Below, one piece after another: positions 7,512 to 15,074 of a stretch of DNA of 31,413 nucleotides. The notes under the pieces are model-generated. The model saw nothing but the letters and a program-made list of their open reading frames with translations. It did not search any database and had not been told where the DNA came from. The stretch spans positions 1 through 31,413 of the forward strand of contig DATKKX010000148.1 of NCBI GenBank assembly GCA_035542775.1, in the 5' to 3' direction. The translations under genes were made by a program, and so were the position numbers. The DNA is from DATKKX01 sp035542775. GTDB lineage: Bacteria > Planctomycetota > Phycisphaerae > UBA1845 > UTPLA1. Position 1 is the first letter of the stretch; each line of letters starts with the position of its first letter.

Positions 7512-9365
7512 ATGACGATGAGCTTCCGGTACTGGAACTTCGCTCCCACCAACGCGGCGACATTCCTGCTGGCCGCGGTCATCGTGGCGGGCATGCACGG
7601 GCGGGTCCGAGGGGGGGATCCACTGACGCTGATCCCTCCCGACGTGGCCGGCGTCATTGCCTTCCGCGATCTGGACGCCACGGCCGAGAAGCTCAACCGC
7701 TTCATCAAGGGCCTGAATCCCGATTCCTCCGGCATCGACGTGGCCGCGCTGGGGGAATGGCTGGACCTGGCGCCCGGATCCTGGGACACGTCCAAACCGG
7801 TGGTTCTCATCCTGACGCAGCCCAGTCTCGACATTCTGACTGAAGCGGAGTTCAGCGACACGACCGTCGTCCTCGCCTTCACGCCCAAGGACGCGGCCCG
7901 GTATGCCGCGCCCGCGGGGGGCCGCGAGGATGCCGTTCGGCGGATGGAGCGGGCTGGGCGGGAGTACTACGTAGCCGTACGCGACGGCGTGGTCTTTTGC
8001 AGCGGCAAGCGCCGGGTGATGCGCATGATGCGCGGCATCGCGCCGTCCGAGTCGTTCGCCGCGACGCTGGACGACCAGCAGAAGGAGCTTTACGCCAAGA
8101 GCGATTTGTTCGTGCATCTGCCGATGGCCGGTTGGCGGGAGCGGATCAACATGTTGGCCCTGCTGGCCGGCAACATGATGCGACTCGGCATCGCCGTGGA
8201 GGAGGATGCCTCGTTGATGGAGAGCGGAAGGCTGATGCTGGACTGGTCCACCGACGGATTGCGTTCGATGGTGGAGCAGATGGAGTCGTTTACGCTGTCA
8301 TTGGCGTTCGACGCCGACAGATTCCGGCTCTCGCACTATCACACTTTCCGTTCCGATGGATCAGTCTCGAAATACCTGCGGCAGGTGAAACGCAGCGGGA
8401 TCGATTTGTGGGCGACTCTTCCCGATCGGCCGTTCTACGTGCTTGCGGGGTTTGACTGGCAATGCCCGCCTGACGTTTCCGTTGGAGTGCGATTTCAGGA
8501 TTACATGCTCGGCGCCGAGGCGGCCACGGAGCGGCTCTCACCGGAGTTGCGACAGGCGATACTCGAGCAGGCTACGGCCTGTCACAAGCAGACCAAGGGC
8601 TCATACCTGATGGTCACGTCTCCCCCTGACCGTCTGCGCCCGGTGCAGATCATCGGGGGGTACTTCATGGAAAACGCCGACGAGGGCGGCCGCCAGCTCC
8701 GGTTCGTTCAGGAGAATTCGACCGAGGCGCTCCCGGGTTTCGTGGGGAGCGGCCATGCAGGTAAATTCGAGCGGCGGGAGCGGGACGGCCAGGAATACTA
8801 TGAGCTGCGGTTCGATCCCGGCGCAATGAGCGACGGTGTGCGACGGCAGATGAGCGCTTTGTACGGGGAGGACTTCCGCATTCAGGGTGCCTCTGTCGGC
8901 CAGAATTATCTCATGTACGCGATGTCCGATGACGCCAAGTTCCTGCCCGAGATCCTCCGCACCGAGTCCGAGGGGCAGAATGTCGGCAAGAATTCACGCG
9001 TCCACGACATCGTCCGCTGCCTGCCCCCTGATCCGCATGGGCTGGTGGTGCTGGACCTGGGTCGTGCGTTGAGCGCGGCGCCGTACATGGCGCGTCTCAG
9101 TCTGGATCGCGGCGAACCGGAGAGCAGGACCGGCAAGCGGCCTCCCGGGGCGGCGACCCCCAGCGCCGGCGACGAGGTGGTCGTGAACGGACCACTGCTC
9201 GGCTGGGCCTGCGTCATCCGCCCGACGTCGTTCAGCGGCCACTTGGTCATCAGCGCCAAGGACGCCGTCGAAACGGCGCGAATCGCCAGGAAGGTGGCAC
9301 GCGAATTTCCGACGGGCGCCCAGCGTGTACGAGCCGCCCCGCCCGCGCCCCGGCCAAGGAATTGA
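7512..9365 (+). CDS. large exported protein of unknown function, distant paralogue of the next gene
   Basis: 617 residues from ATG 7512, chosen because AGGA lies five bases upstream; ATG 7518 is also possible. The hydrophobic segment at about residues 12-28 looks like an uncleaved anchor or signal peptide. The mature N-terminus reads PLTLIPPDVAGVIAFRDLDA and continues with a KPVVLILTQP strand. The downstream protein has the same layout (VLQMVPDDVWGFVVLKSLSN, then QPVCVMMMDA). Both resemble planctomycete DUF3352-like proteins built from repeated beta-alpha modules. Strand-rich units recur, for example GREYYVAVRDGVVFCSGKRR and later QNYLMYAMSDD, which suggests at least two copies of one module. 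No enzymatic motif is seen. The two adjacent genes probably arose by duplication and may act together outside the cytoplasm; this is inference. Confidence 0.72.
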   Translation: MTMSFRYWNFAPTNAATFLLAAVIVAGMHGRVRGGDPLTLIPPDVAGVIAFRDLDATAEKLNRFIKGLNPDSSGIDVAALGEWLDLAPGSWDTSKPVVLILTQPSLDILTEAEFSDTTVVLAFTPKDAARYAAPAGGREDAVRRMERAGREYYVAVRDGVVFCSGKRRVMRMMRGIAPSESFAATLDDQQKELYAKSDLFVHLPMAGWRERINMLALLAGNMMRLGIAVEEDASLMESGRLMLDWSTDGLRSMVEQMESFTLSLAFDADRFRLSHYHTFRSDGSVSKYLRQVKRSGIDLWATLPDRPFYVLAGFDWQCPPDVSVGVRFQDYMLGAEAATERLSPELRQAILEQATACHKQTKGSYLMVTSPPDRLRPVQIIGGYFMENADEGGRQLRFVQENSTEALPGFVGSGHAGKFERRERDGQEYYELRFDPGAMSDGVRRQMSALYGEDFRIQGASVGQNYLMYAMSDDAKFLPEILRTESEGQNVGKNSRVHDIVRCLPPDPHGLVVLDLGRALSAAPYMARLSLDRGEPESRTGKRPPGAATPSAGDEVVVNGPLLGWACVIRPTSFSGHLVISAKDAVETARIARKVAREFPTGAQRVRAAPPAPRPRN

Positions 9366-9468
9366 GCTTATCCCCCAAGATGGTTGCAAGGGCCGCGTCG
9401 GCGGGGAGATGGCGGCAAATGCCGACACGGTCGATGGTGGAAAACCCGTTGCCGGGCGACGCGATAAC

Positions 9469-9497
9469 TTGACGGCCACGCGGCCCGCCCGGAATAT
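9469..9497 (+). promoter_or_regulatory. candidate promoter before the 742-residue exported protein
   Basis: TTGACG (9469-9474) has five of six -35 matches and is followed at 17 bp by GAATAT (three of six). They lie in the 205-bp gap between the paralogues, about 75 bp before ATG 9571. Confidence 0.3.
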
Positions 9498-9570
9498 CCC
9501 GTACAAGCGGCGGCCATCAGGCGCCGGTTGGGCCGAGACCCGGAGATTTTCAGTCACAAGGAGTTTAGGT

Positions 9571-11799
9571 ATGTGGTTTCGAAGGACATTCATCGCGTCT
9601 TCTCTGCTTCTGACAATCCTCGCCACCCTGGCACCGGTGCCGGCGGTCCGGGCCGACGGTCCAAAGGATGTGCTCCAGATGGTGCCCGACGATGTGTGGG
9701 GCTTCGTCGTTCTCAAGTCACTGAGCAACTTCGAGGACAAGGCCGTCCAACTGAAGGATGCGCTCGGCCTTCCCTACGCCACACCGGTATTGGACATGCC
9801 GCTGCAAATGACCAACCTGGCCGGCAAGATTGACATGAGCCAGCCGGTCTGCGTCATGATGATGGATGCCAAAAAATACGGCGTGGCCAATCCGGGGGAG
9901 GCGATGGTCATGCTGGTGCCGGCCAAGGATCCCAAGGTACTGCTCGACTCATTTGCCTTGAAGGCAGGCACGGATGATGACAAAGAGGCCGGGGACGAAC
10001 AAGAGAGCGACAAACCCAAGGACAAGCCCAAGGACAGCGGCAAGGGCAAAGGGAAGTCCAACGAGAGCCTGAACCAGCCGGAGACCAAGAGGCCCCCGAA
10101 GGAAGGCAAGACGCCGGGCGAAGGCAAGAAGTCCGGCGAGGAAAAGGAGACGGCGGAGGGCGTCACCAGGATCCAGATCATGGGTCAGCCGGTCTATGCC
10201 GCGGTGAAGGGCAAGTACCTGATGGTGGGCCCGAACCAGGATTGCATCGCCAAGGCGGCCAAGGCCGAAAAGTCCATGGCCAAGGGCCTGGCCGAGGCGA
10301 GGCTCGCGGCCCTCGAAAAGAGCGATCTCTATGTCAGCATCGCCATGTCCTCGGTGGTCAACGCGTACAAGGACATGTTCGTGCCGCTCCTCACGATGGT
10401 GACCGCGGCTACCGATCCGGAAGGCAAGAACGTCAAGCAGCTCGTCAAGGTTCTCGGCGAGACTTCCGCCGTCGATCTCAGCGTGGGCTTTGACAAGAAC
10501 GGCCTGACCCTTCTGGTGCTCATGTCGCCGGTGAAGGACAGCGACATGGAGAAGGTGATGGGCGACGCGAAGAACTCGGACAAGTCGCTCCTGACTTATC
10601 TGCCCGAGGAAAAGTACCTGGTGACCATGGGCACCACCGGCGGCTACAGCCAGCACAGCGAGAAATTCGGCGGGGAGAACATGTTCTCCCAGATCATCAA
10701 GTCCGCGGGTGCCAAGGGGCTGAATGAAGAAGCCCTCAAGACGCTGGATGCGGAGCTGCTCAAGCTGGCCAAGGCCGGCGGGCCGACGGCGATGTGCCTC
10801 AGTTTCCTGCCCGAGGGCGCGGAGGGCATGTTCGGTTTCACCTTCGTTGCCGAGCCCAAGGATGCCAAGGAGTACGTGACCTGCCTGCGGAACATCTACA
10901 AGACGGCGTGGAGCGTCGCGGAGGGCGGGGACAAGGAGCAGGCCGCGGAGAAGAAGGCCGGCGACAAGGAGAAGGATGAAGAGAAGGGCGAGGCCAAGAA
11001 GGCCGGCGACGACGAGGAGAAGAAGGGCAAGGAGCCCAAGGGCGGTGTCAAGGAAGAGGTCGCCAAGCTCAAGGAGAACATCCTCCATGCTCCTGACGCC
11101 GAGACCATCGAAGGCAACAAAGTTGACACCCTGACCGTCAAGCTGGAAGGCCTCGCCGAGATGTTCGACGTCGGCGAGGACACGGTGGGCATGGTCCAGA
11201 AGGTGCTCGGCAAGGAACTCGTCATTCGCTTCGGCGCGGTGGGCGAGAAGAACTTCGTCCTGACTTTCGGCGGAGGCAAGAAGCGTTTCGAAACCGTCTG
11301 CAAGCACCTGAAGTCCCCGGGTAACAGCCTCGAGAAGGACGCCAGCATCAAGGAAATGTCCGGTCGGCTGTCCTCGCCGCGCGTTTCCGAGTTTTACATC
11401 GCGGTGGACAACATCGCCCAGGCAGTCAAGAGTGTCTTCACGGCGCTGGGCGAAGCTGAGGAGTTTCCGTTCGAGGTTCCGACGGTCAATGCTCCCTTGG
11501 CGATATCCGGGGCCATGAAGGGATCGGTCCAGCAGATTGACGTGGTGATACCGATGAAGCTCATCAAGGCCGTCAAGGAGGTCGTCGACAAGATGTCCGC
11601 GTCGGGCGGCGACTTCGACGAGGATGAGGAGGCGGCCGACAATGACGAGGGTGAAGGCGCTGCCGCCAAGCCCGCGGCGAAGCCGGGCGCTAAGACCGAA
11701 GTCAAGAAAGACAAGGCCAAAGAGAAGGGCAAGGAGAAGGGCAAGGACAAGGGCAAGGACAAGGACAAGGAGGAAGACGAGGGCGAAGGCGACAATTGA
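9571..11799 (+). CDS. large exported protein with three charged low-complexity linkers, distant paralogue of the previous gene
   Basis: 742 residues from ATG 9571. AAGGAG seven bases upstream and an excellent signal peptide (MWFRRTFIASSLLLTILATL, cleavage likely after VRA near 28) decide this start; the 82 codons upstream are non-coding. Folded segments alternate with highly charged linkers at about residues 136-196, 449-494 and 680-742. The linkers are rich in Lys, Glu, Asp and Gly, and the last is an array of KGKDKGKD-type repeats. Folded parts include VPDDVWGFVVLKSL, GQPVYAAVKGKYLMVGPN and LVIRFGAVGEKNFVLTFGGGKKRF, the beta-strand modules also seen in the upstream paralogue. No catalytic motif is visible. 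A Rho-independent terminator follows at 11852. Exported and probably periplasmic; function unknown. Confidence 0.78.
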   Translation: MWFRRTFIASSLLLTILATLAPVPAVRADGPKDVLQMVPDDVWGFVVLKSLSNFEDKAVQLKDALGLPYATPVLDMPLQMTNLAGKIDMSQPVCVMMMDAKKYGVANPGEAMVMLVPAKDPKVLLDSFALKAGTDDDKEAGDEQESDKPKDKPKDSGKGKGKSNESLNQPETKRPPKEGKTPGEGKKSGEEKETAEGVTRIQIMGQPVYAAVKGKYLMVGPNQDCIAKAAKAEKSMAKGLAEARLAALEKSDLYVSIAMSSVVNAYKDMFVPLLTMVTAATDPEGKNVKQLVKVLGETSAVDLSVGFDKNGLTLLVLMSPVKDSDMEKVMGDAKNSDKSLLTYLPEEKYLVTMGTTGGYSQHSEKFGGENMFSQIIKSAGAKGLNEEALKTLDAELLKLAKAGGPTAMCLSFLPEGAEGMFGFTFVAEPKDAKEYVTCLRNIYKTAWSVAEGGDKEQAAEKKAGDKEKDEEKGEAKKAGDDEEKKGKEPKGGVKEEVAKLKENILHAPDAETIEGNKVDTLTVKLEGLAEMFDVGEDTVGMVQKVLGKELVIRFGAVGEKNFVLTFGGGKKRFETVCKHLKSPGNSLEKDASIKEMSGRLSSPRVSEFYIAVDNIAQAVKSVFTALGEAEEFPFEVPTVNAPLAISGAMKGSVQQIDVVIPMKLIKAVKEVVDKMSASGGDFDEDEEAADNDEGEGAAAKPAAKPGAKTEVKKDKAKEKGKEKGKDKGKDKDKEEDEGEGDN
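11701..11780 (+). repeat. degenerate 12-bp tandem repeats coding the Lys-rich tail
   Basis: Units of the type AAGGAGAAGGGC and AAGGACAAGGGC follow one another in frame and encode KEKGKEKGKDKGKDKDK. Such arrays can change length by slippage without shifting frame. Confidence 0.7.
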
Positions 11800-11851
11800 C
11801 GTCCCCGCTCGAAGTTGCGTCGGCCGACCCCGACCGCAGATCGAACTCAAG

Positions 11852-11887
11852 GCCCTGCCCGCCACTGGGCAGGGCTTTCTTGTTGTT
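11852..11887 (+). terminator. Rho-independent terminator
   Basis: A perfect 9-bp stem, GCCCTGCCC and GGGCAGGGC, with a six-base loop (GCCACT) is followed by TTTCTTGTTGTT. It lies about 50 bp after the stop of the 742-residue exported protein and ends that transcription unit. The T-rich tail touches the -35 of the next promoter. Confidence 0.88.
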
Positions 11888-11914
11888 GACACCCGCGTCT
11901 TCGCTGCCTTAACT
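11886..11914 (+). promoter_or_regulatory. candidate promoter of the cobalamin adenosyltransferase gene
   Basis: TTGACA (perfect -35, 11886-11891) is 17 bp from TTAACT (11909-11914). The predicted start of transcription falls at about 11920-11923, on the start codon, so the mRNA would be leaderless or nearly so. This agrees with the lack of a Shine-Dalgarno sequence. Confidence 0.45.
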
Positions 11915-11922
11915 GGGATGTG

Positions 11923-12513
11923 ATGGCCAGGCTTTACACTCGCAAGGGCGACGACGGCGGCACGGTCCTGTTCGACGGGACGCGCGTCCGGAAGGACGAC
12001 ATTCGCGTCGAGGCCTACGGAGACATCGACGAGCTGAACGCCCATCTGGGCGACGCCGTCCTGGTGATACCGCGCGGCTCCGATCCATCCGCCGCGGCAC
12101 TGCGCGATCGGATCATCCGGATTCAGCACGAGCTCTTTTCGATTGGAGCGGAGCTGGCCACGCCGGCGGAGTCGCCCCGCCATGACAAGCTTGTCAGCGT
12201 GGCGGCCGACCAGATCTCGCGACTGGAGTCCTGGATCGACGAAGCCGCCGCGGCGACGCCTCCGCTCAACTCCTTCATTCTCCCCGGGGGTGATCCGCTG
12301 GCCTGCCGACTGCACATCTGCCGAACGGTGTGCCGTCGGGCTGAACGGCGCGCGGTGGCACTGGCATCGCGGGTGTCGCTCAACTCCCGGGTGCTGGCCT
12401 ACCTGAACCGTCTGGGAGATCTGCTGTTCGCCTGGGCCCGATTGGCGAACCATCTGGCGGGCATCGCCGATCAGCCCTGGATCAAGCCGGAATCCGGCCA
12501 TCCTGCGCCCTGA
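11923..12513 (+). CDS. pduO: PduO-type ATP:cob(I)alamin adenosyltransferase
   Basis: 196 residues from ATG 11923; an in-frame GTG sits just before at 11920. The enzyme transfers the adenosyl group of ATP to cob(I)alamin, making adenosylcobalamin. Family signatures occur in order: ATP-binding N-terminus YTRKGDDGGTVLFDG, YGDIDELNAHLG, RIQHELFSIGAELA, then FILPGGDPLACRLHICRTVC with RRAER following, and LAYLNRLGDLLFAWAR near the end. Length equals the typical single-domain PduO/MMAB enzyme. It stands alone with its own promoter, after a terminator. No cobalamin-dependent enzyme or propanediol gene is nearby, so it probably serves a cofactor-requiring enzyme elsewhere. No cobalamin riboswitch was recognised upstream. 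Confidence 0.94.
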   Translation: MARLYTRKGDDGGTVLFDGTRVRKDDIRVEAYGDIDELNAHLGDAVLVIPRGSDPSAAALRDRIIRIQHELFSIGAELATPAESPRHDKLVSVAADQISRLESWIDEAAAATPPLNSFILPGGDPLACRLHICRTVCRRAERRAVALASRVSLNSRVLAYLNRLGDLLFAWARLANHLAGIADQPWIKPESGHPAP

Positions 12514-12561
12514 CGAGCCCCTGGGTGGATCTGCGCTGGTTTGCATCGGTATGGAATTGAT

Positions 12562-13428
12562 ATGGCGATGTTCCTGCACATAGCGGTGGCTTGGGTGATG
12601 CTGGCGTCGTTCCCGGCAGCGGGTGATCGTGCCGCCGAGCCGCCCGCCGCATCCCGCCCGTCCACGGATGTGGCTCAACTCCCCGATCGTTTGAGGGTGG
12701 TGACTTTCAACGTGCAGCAGTGTCTGGGCGGGACCGAGCGGATCATCGAGTTCCTGCGCGCTCAGAACGCCGACTTGATATTCCTGCAGGAAGTCCCGGC
12801 GACGGACAGCAACCAGCAAGACACCGCTGCCCGGATCGCCGAGGCGCTGGGCGGCCTGCGCGTCGTTTCGGCGGCGACGCTCGACATCCCGGCCAAAGAG
12901 CACTGCGATCAGGCCATCCTGTCACGTTTCCCGCTGAGTGACGGCCGGGCTCGCACGGTCTTGCAGGGAGAATGGGTGTATGCGGTGGAGGCGACGATCC
13001 AGGGCCGGGACGGCCCTCTGCATCTTTTCAGCGTCCACACGCACTCGACGGCCGAGTTGACCACCGAGAATATGATCCGGACTTCCGCGGCCCGGCTGGC
13101 CGAGGTTTCCGCCCTGTTGGAGGTGGTCGGCAAGCTCGCCGGTGACTTGATTGTGGCCGGCGATTTCAACGCCGCACCGTGGATGCCGGAGTACAGCGGC
13201 ATCACCCGGGTGCTGAGCGACTTCGGGGCCGTCGACCAGGATGCGAAGCTGTCTTTCCCGTCCTACAAGCCGAGTGTGCGCATTGATTACATCTTCGGGC
13301 GCGGCGGCTGGTCGGCGCGCTCATATCAAGTGCTCGACGTTCGCCTCTCCGACCATCGAGCCGTGCTTGCAGAACTGGAGCTGAAAGCACCGACGTCCCA
13401 GCCGCAATCCCGCGCCATTTCAAAGTAA
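12562..13428 (+). CDS. exported endonuclease/exonuclease/phosphatase (EEP) family protein
   Basis: 288 residues from ATG 12562; ATG 12568 and an upstream TTG at 12541 are alternatives. A hydrophobic N-terminus (about 3-20, FLHIAVAWVMLASFPAA) predicts export. The metal-dependent phosphodiesterase core of the EEP superfamily is complete: VVTFNVQQ (Asn50), FLQEV (Glu77), SVHTHS (His159), VAGDFNAAPW (Asp201, Asn203), RIDYIF (Asp242) and LSDHRAVLAEL (Asp264, His265). Members cleave phosphodiester bonds in nucleic acids, phospholipids or inositol phosphates. An exported form points to extracellular DNA or phospholipid, but the substrate cannot be read from sequence. It follows the pduO gene by about 48 bp. 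The last 100 bp, including the DHR motif, overlap the 3' end of the convergent glycosyltransferase gene. Confidence 0.88.
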   Translation: MAMFLHIAVAWVMLASFPAAGDRAAEPPAASRPSTDVAQLPDRLRVVTFNVQQCLGGTERIIEFLRAQNADLIFLQEVPATDSNQQDTAARIAEALGGLRVVSAATLDIPAKEHCDQAILSRFPLSDGRARTVLQGEWVYAVEATIQGRDGPLHLFSVHTHSTAELTTENMIRTSAARLAEVSALLEVVGKLAGDLIVAGDFNAAPWMPEYSGITRVLSDFGAVDQDAKLSFPSYKPSVRIDYIFGRGGWSARSYQVLDVRLSDHRAVLAELELKAPTSQPQSRAISK

Positions 13429-15053
13429 CCAGCCGCTGCCGGGACTACCTGCTTGGGTCCACCGCCCTCGCCGCCTGCCGCCGTTCTTCGTTCCAGGACG
13501 AAGTAATCGTCCAACCCTGGAATCGCCAGGCGCTGGTACGCACTCATGATCCGCGGATCGCCCATGAGCGTGTCGATGTGCATCCATATTTTGAAGGTGA
13601 CGATGAAGCGGGGCTTGAACCGCTCGATCACGTCGAAGACCCAGGCCGGCGAACCCCCGGGAATGTCGTACCGTTTGCCGGTCGTCCGGAGGCGGTCGAG
13701 GTCGGCTTGCCGGGCACGCAACACGGCCGGCGAGTTGATGCCCGAACTGTCGAGGATGACCTGCTTCGGCAGGGCGTACGCAAGAGCGCCGACCTCGCCG
13801 ACCAGGAAGGTGTCGCCCGGCGCGCATCGCGGGCGAAGGATGTCCGCGATCTCGAGATAGGCGCGGGTCCGCTGCCCGAAGAGGTTCTCATAGATCGTCC
13901 GATTCCAGGTGCCGGCACCGCACAAGCCCAGGGCTCCGAGTGCCAATAGAAAGACCGGCGCACCGCCCTGTGCAACCGCCAGACGCGCCGCGGAGGAGGG
14001 CCCCGCGGACGCCGTGGCGAACTTCACGATGCGGTCGAGCCCGAACGCGGCCAGCAGCAGGATGCCCGGAAAGAGCGGGCTGAGGTACCACGGGAAATAC
14101 AGGGAGATGCGGGCCGCGGACAGCCCGGCCAGATAAAGGACGATCCACAAGGCCACGAGCAGCAGTTCCGATTTCCGTTTCAACGCGACCGCCAGGCCGA
14201 CGACGGCAAGCCCGCAGGCGACCTTCATCTCGGCGCTGAAGGTCAGCCGGTACCCGTTCAGGGCCAGGATGTGGAGAGGTGAGTCCGCGTGGACCATTTG
14301 TTTGGCGACGACGGAATGCGGTACGACGCCGCCGTAGGTCAGGTCCGCATAGATCAGCCACGGCAAAGTCACGACAGCGGCCGCCAACAAGGGTCGCCAG
14401 GCCCGCCGGGGTCCGTGCAGCAGGGCCGCGCCGGCAGCGAGCAGGATGACCAATGCGCCATCAGGCCGCAGCAGAAACGCTGCGCCCCCGACCAATCCGG
14501 CCGACACATAGCGCCCTCGCAGAGTCAGCAGCATCGTCCCGTACACGGCCGCCATGCTGAGCGCGGTTTCCATTCCTGAATTGGCCACGAAAGCCAGGTC
14601 TGGATGCAGCGCTACGCATAGGGCGAGGGCCGCGGCCTCCCAGCGTCCCAGCGGGCGCAGGGCCAGCGCCTGGATCAGCATGACGACGCCCATGACCGAC
14701 ACGATTCCCAGGCCGCGCGCCGCCAGCGGCACACTCATTCCGGCGAGCTTGAAGAGGGCCAGCAGGATGGTCAGAAGAGGCGTGGTCGTGCCGAGGACGG
14801 CCTCCCCGCGATTGAACACGATTCCGTATCCGGCGGCGAGGTTGTCCGCATAGCGAAAGGTGATATAGGCATCGTCGATCAGGGATGGTCCATGCCAGAG
14901 GGCGGCGGTAAGGGCAACCAGCGCGGGAGCGATGAACAGCGGGACGCTGAGCCGGTCCGGCGCTTGGGCGGGATCGCCTGCAGTGTGGCTCTGCAAAAGC
15001 GCTTCAGGCACTGGCTCCATGCCTCCACTCGCCGAATGTGCGGGGGGTTTCAC
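13326..15053 (-). CDS. GT-C type membrane glycosyltransferase (ArnT/PMT-like)
   Basis: 575 residues if GTG 15053 is the start; ATG 15020 is an alternative, and neither has a well-placed Shine-Dalgarno sequence. There are about ten to twelve hydrophobic segments. The first outer loop carries GPSLIDDAYITFRYADNLAA, with the acidic pair Asp60-Asp61 typical of GT-C enzymes that use polyprenyl-phosphate sugars. A second loop has GEAVLGTTTPL. The soluble C-terminal part (about 400-540) has FLVGEVGALAYALPKQVILD followed by SSGINSP, as in relatives of mycobacterial arabinofuranosyl- and plant-type mannosyltransferases. It follows the NatAB-like genes by 21 bp and may be in their operon. The last 50 residues look non-conserved and overlap the convergent EEP gene by 103 bp. 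The sugar and acceptor are unknown. Confidence 0.82.
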   Translation of the reverse strand: MKPPAHSASGGMEPVPEALLQSHTAGDPAQAPDRLSVPLFIAPALVALTAALWHGPSLIDDAYITFRYADNLAAGYGIVFNRGEAVLGTTTPLLTILLALFKLAGMSVPLAARGLGIVSVMGVVMLIQALALRPLGRWEAAALALCVALHPDLAFVANSGMETALSMAAVYGTMLLTLRGRYVSAGLVGGAAFLLRPDGALVILLAAGAALLHGPRRAWRPLLAAAVVTLPWLIYADLTYGGVVPHSVVAKQMVHADSPLHILALNGYRLTFSAEMKVACGLAVVGLAVALKRKSELLLVALWIVLYLAGLSAARISLYFPWYLSPLFPGILLLAAFGLDRIVKFATASAGPSSAARLAVAQGGAPVFLLALGALGLCGAGTWNRTIYENLFGQRTRAYLEIADILRPRCAPGDTFLVGEVGALAYALPKQVILDSSGINSPAVLRARQADLDRLRTTGKRYDIPGGSPAWVFDVIERFKPRFIVTFKIWMHIDTLMGDPRIMSAYQRLAIPGLDDYFVLERRTAAGGEGGGPKQVVPAAAGYFEMARDCGWDVGAFSSSSASTARWSERRTSST

Positions 15054-15074
15054 CGATTGATACGCGTGGCGCCT

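Noticed and set aside
9325..9570. 82-codon N-terminal extension of the 742-residue exported protein
   Set aside because: A strong Shine-Dalgarno sequence and signal peptide mark ATG 9571; the extension would also overlap the previous gene and bury the signal peptide.
11886..11925. possible cobalamin riboswitch before pduO
   Set aside because: Only about 120 bp separates the genes, most of it a terminator; there is no room or conserved B12-box-like sequence.
9949..12903. 984-codon open frame on the minus strand
   Set aside because: It is antisense to two well-supported genes and part of a third, is rich in Arg/His/Gly/Leu patterns typical of high-GC shadow frames, and crosses a terminator and several gene ends. 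No domain is recognisable.
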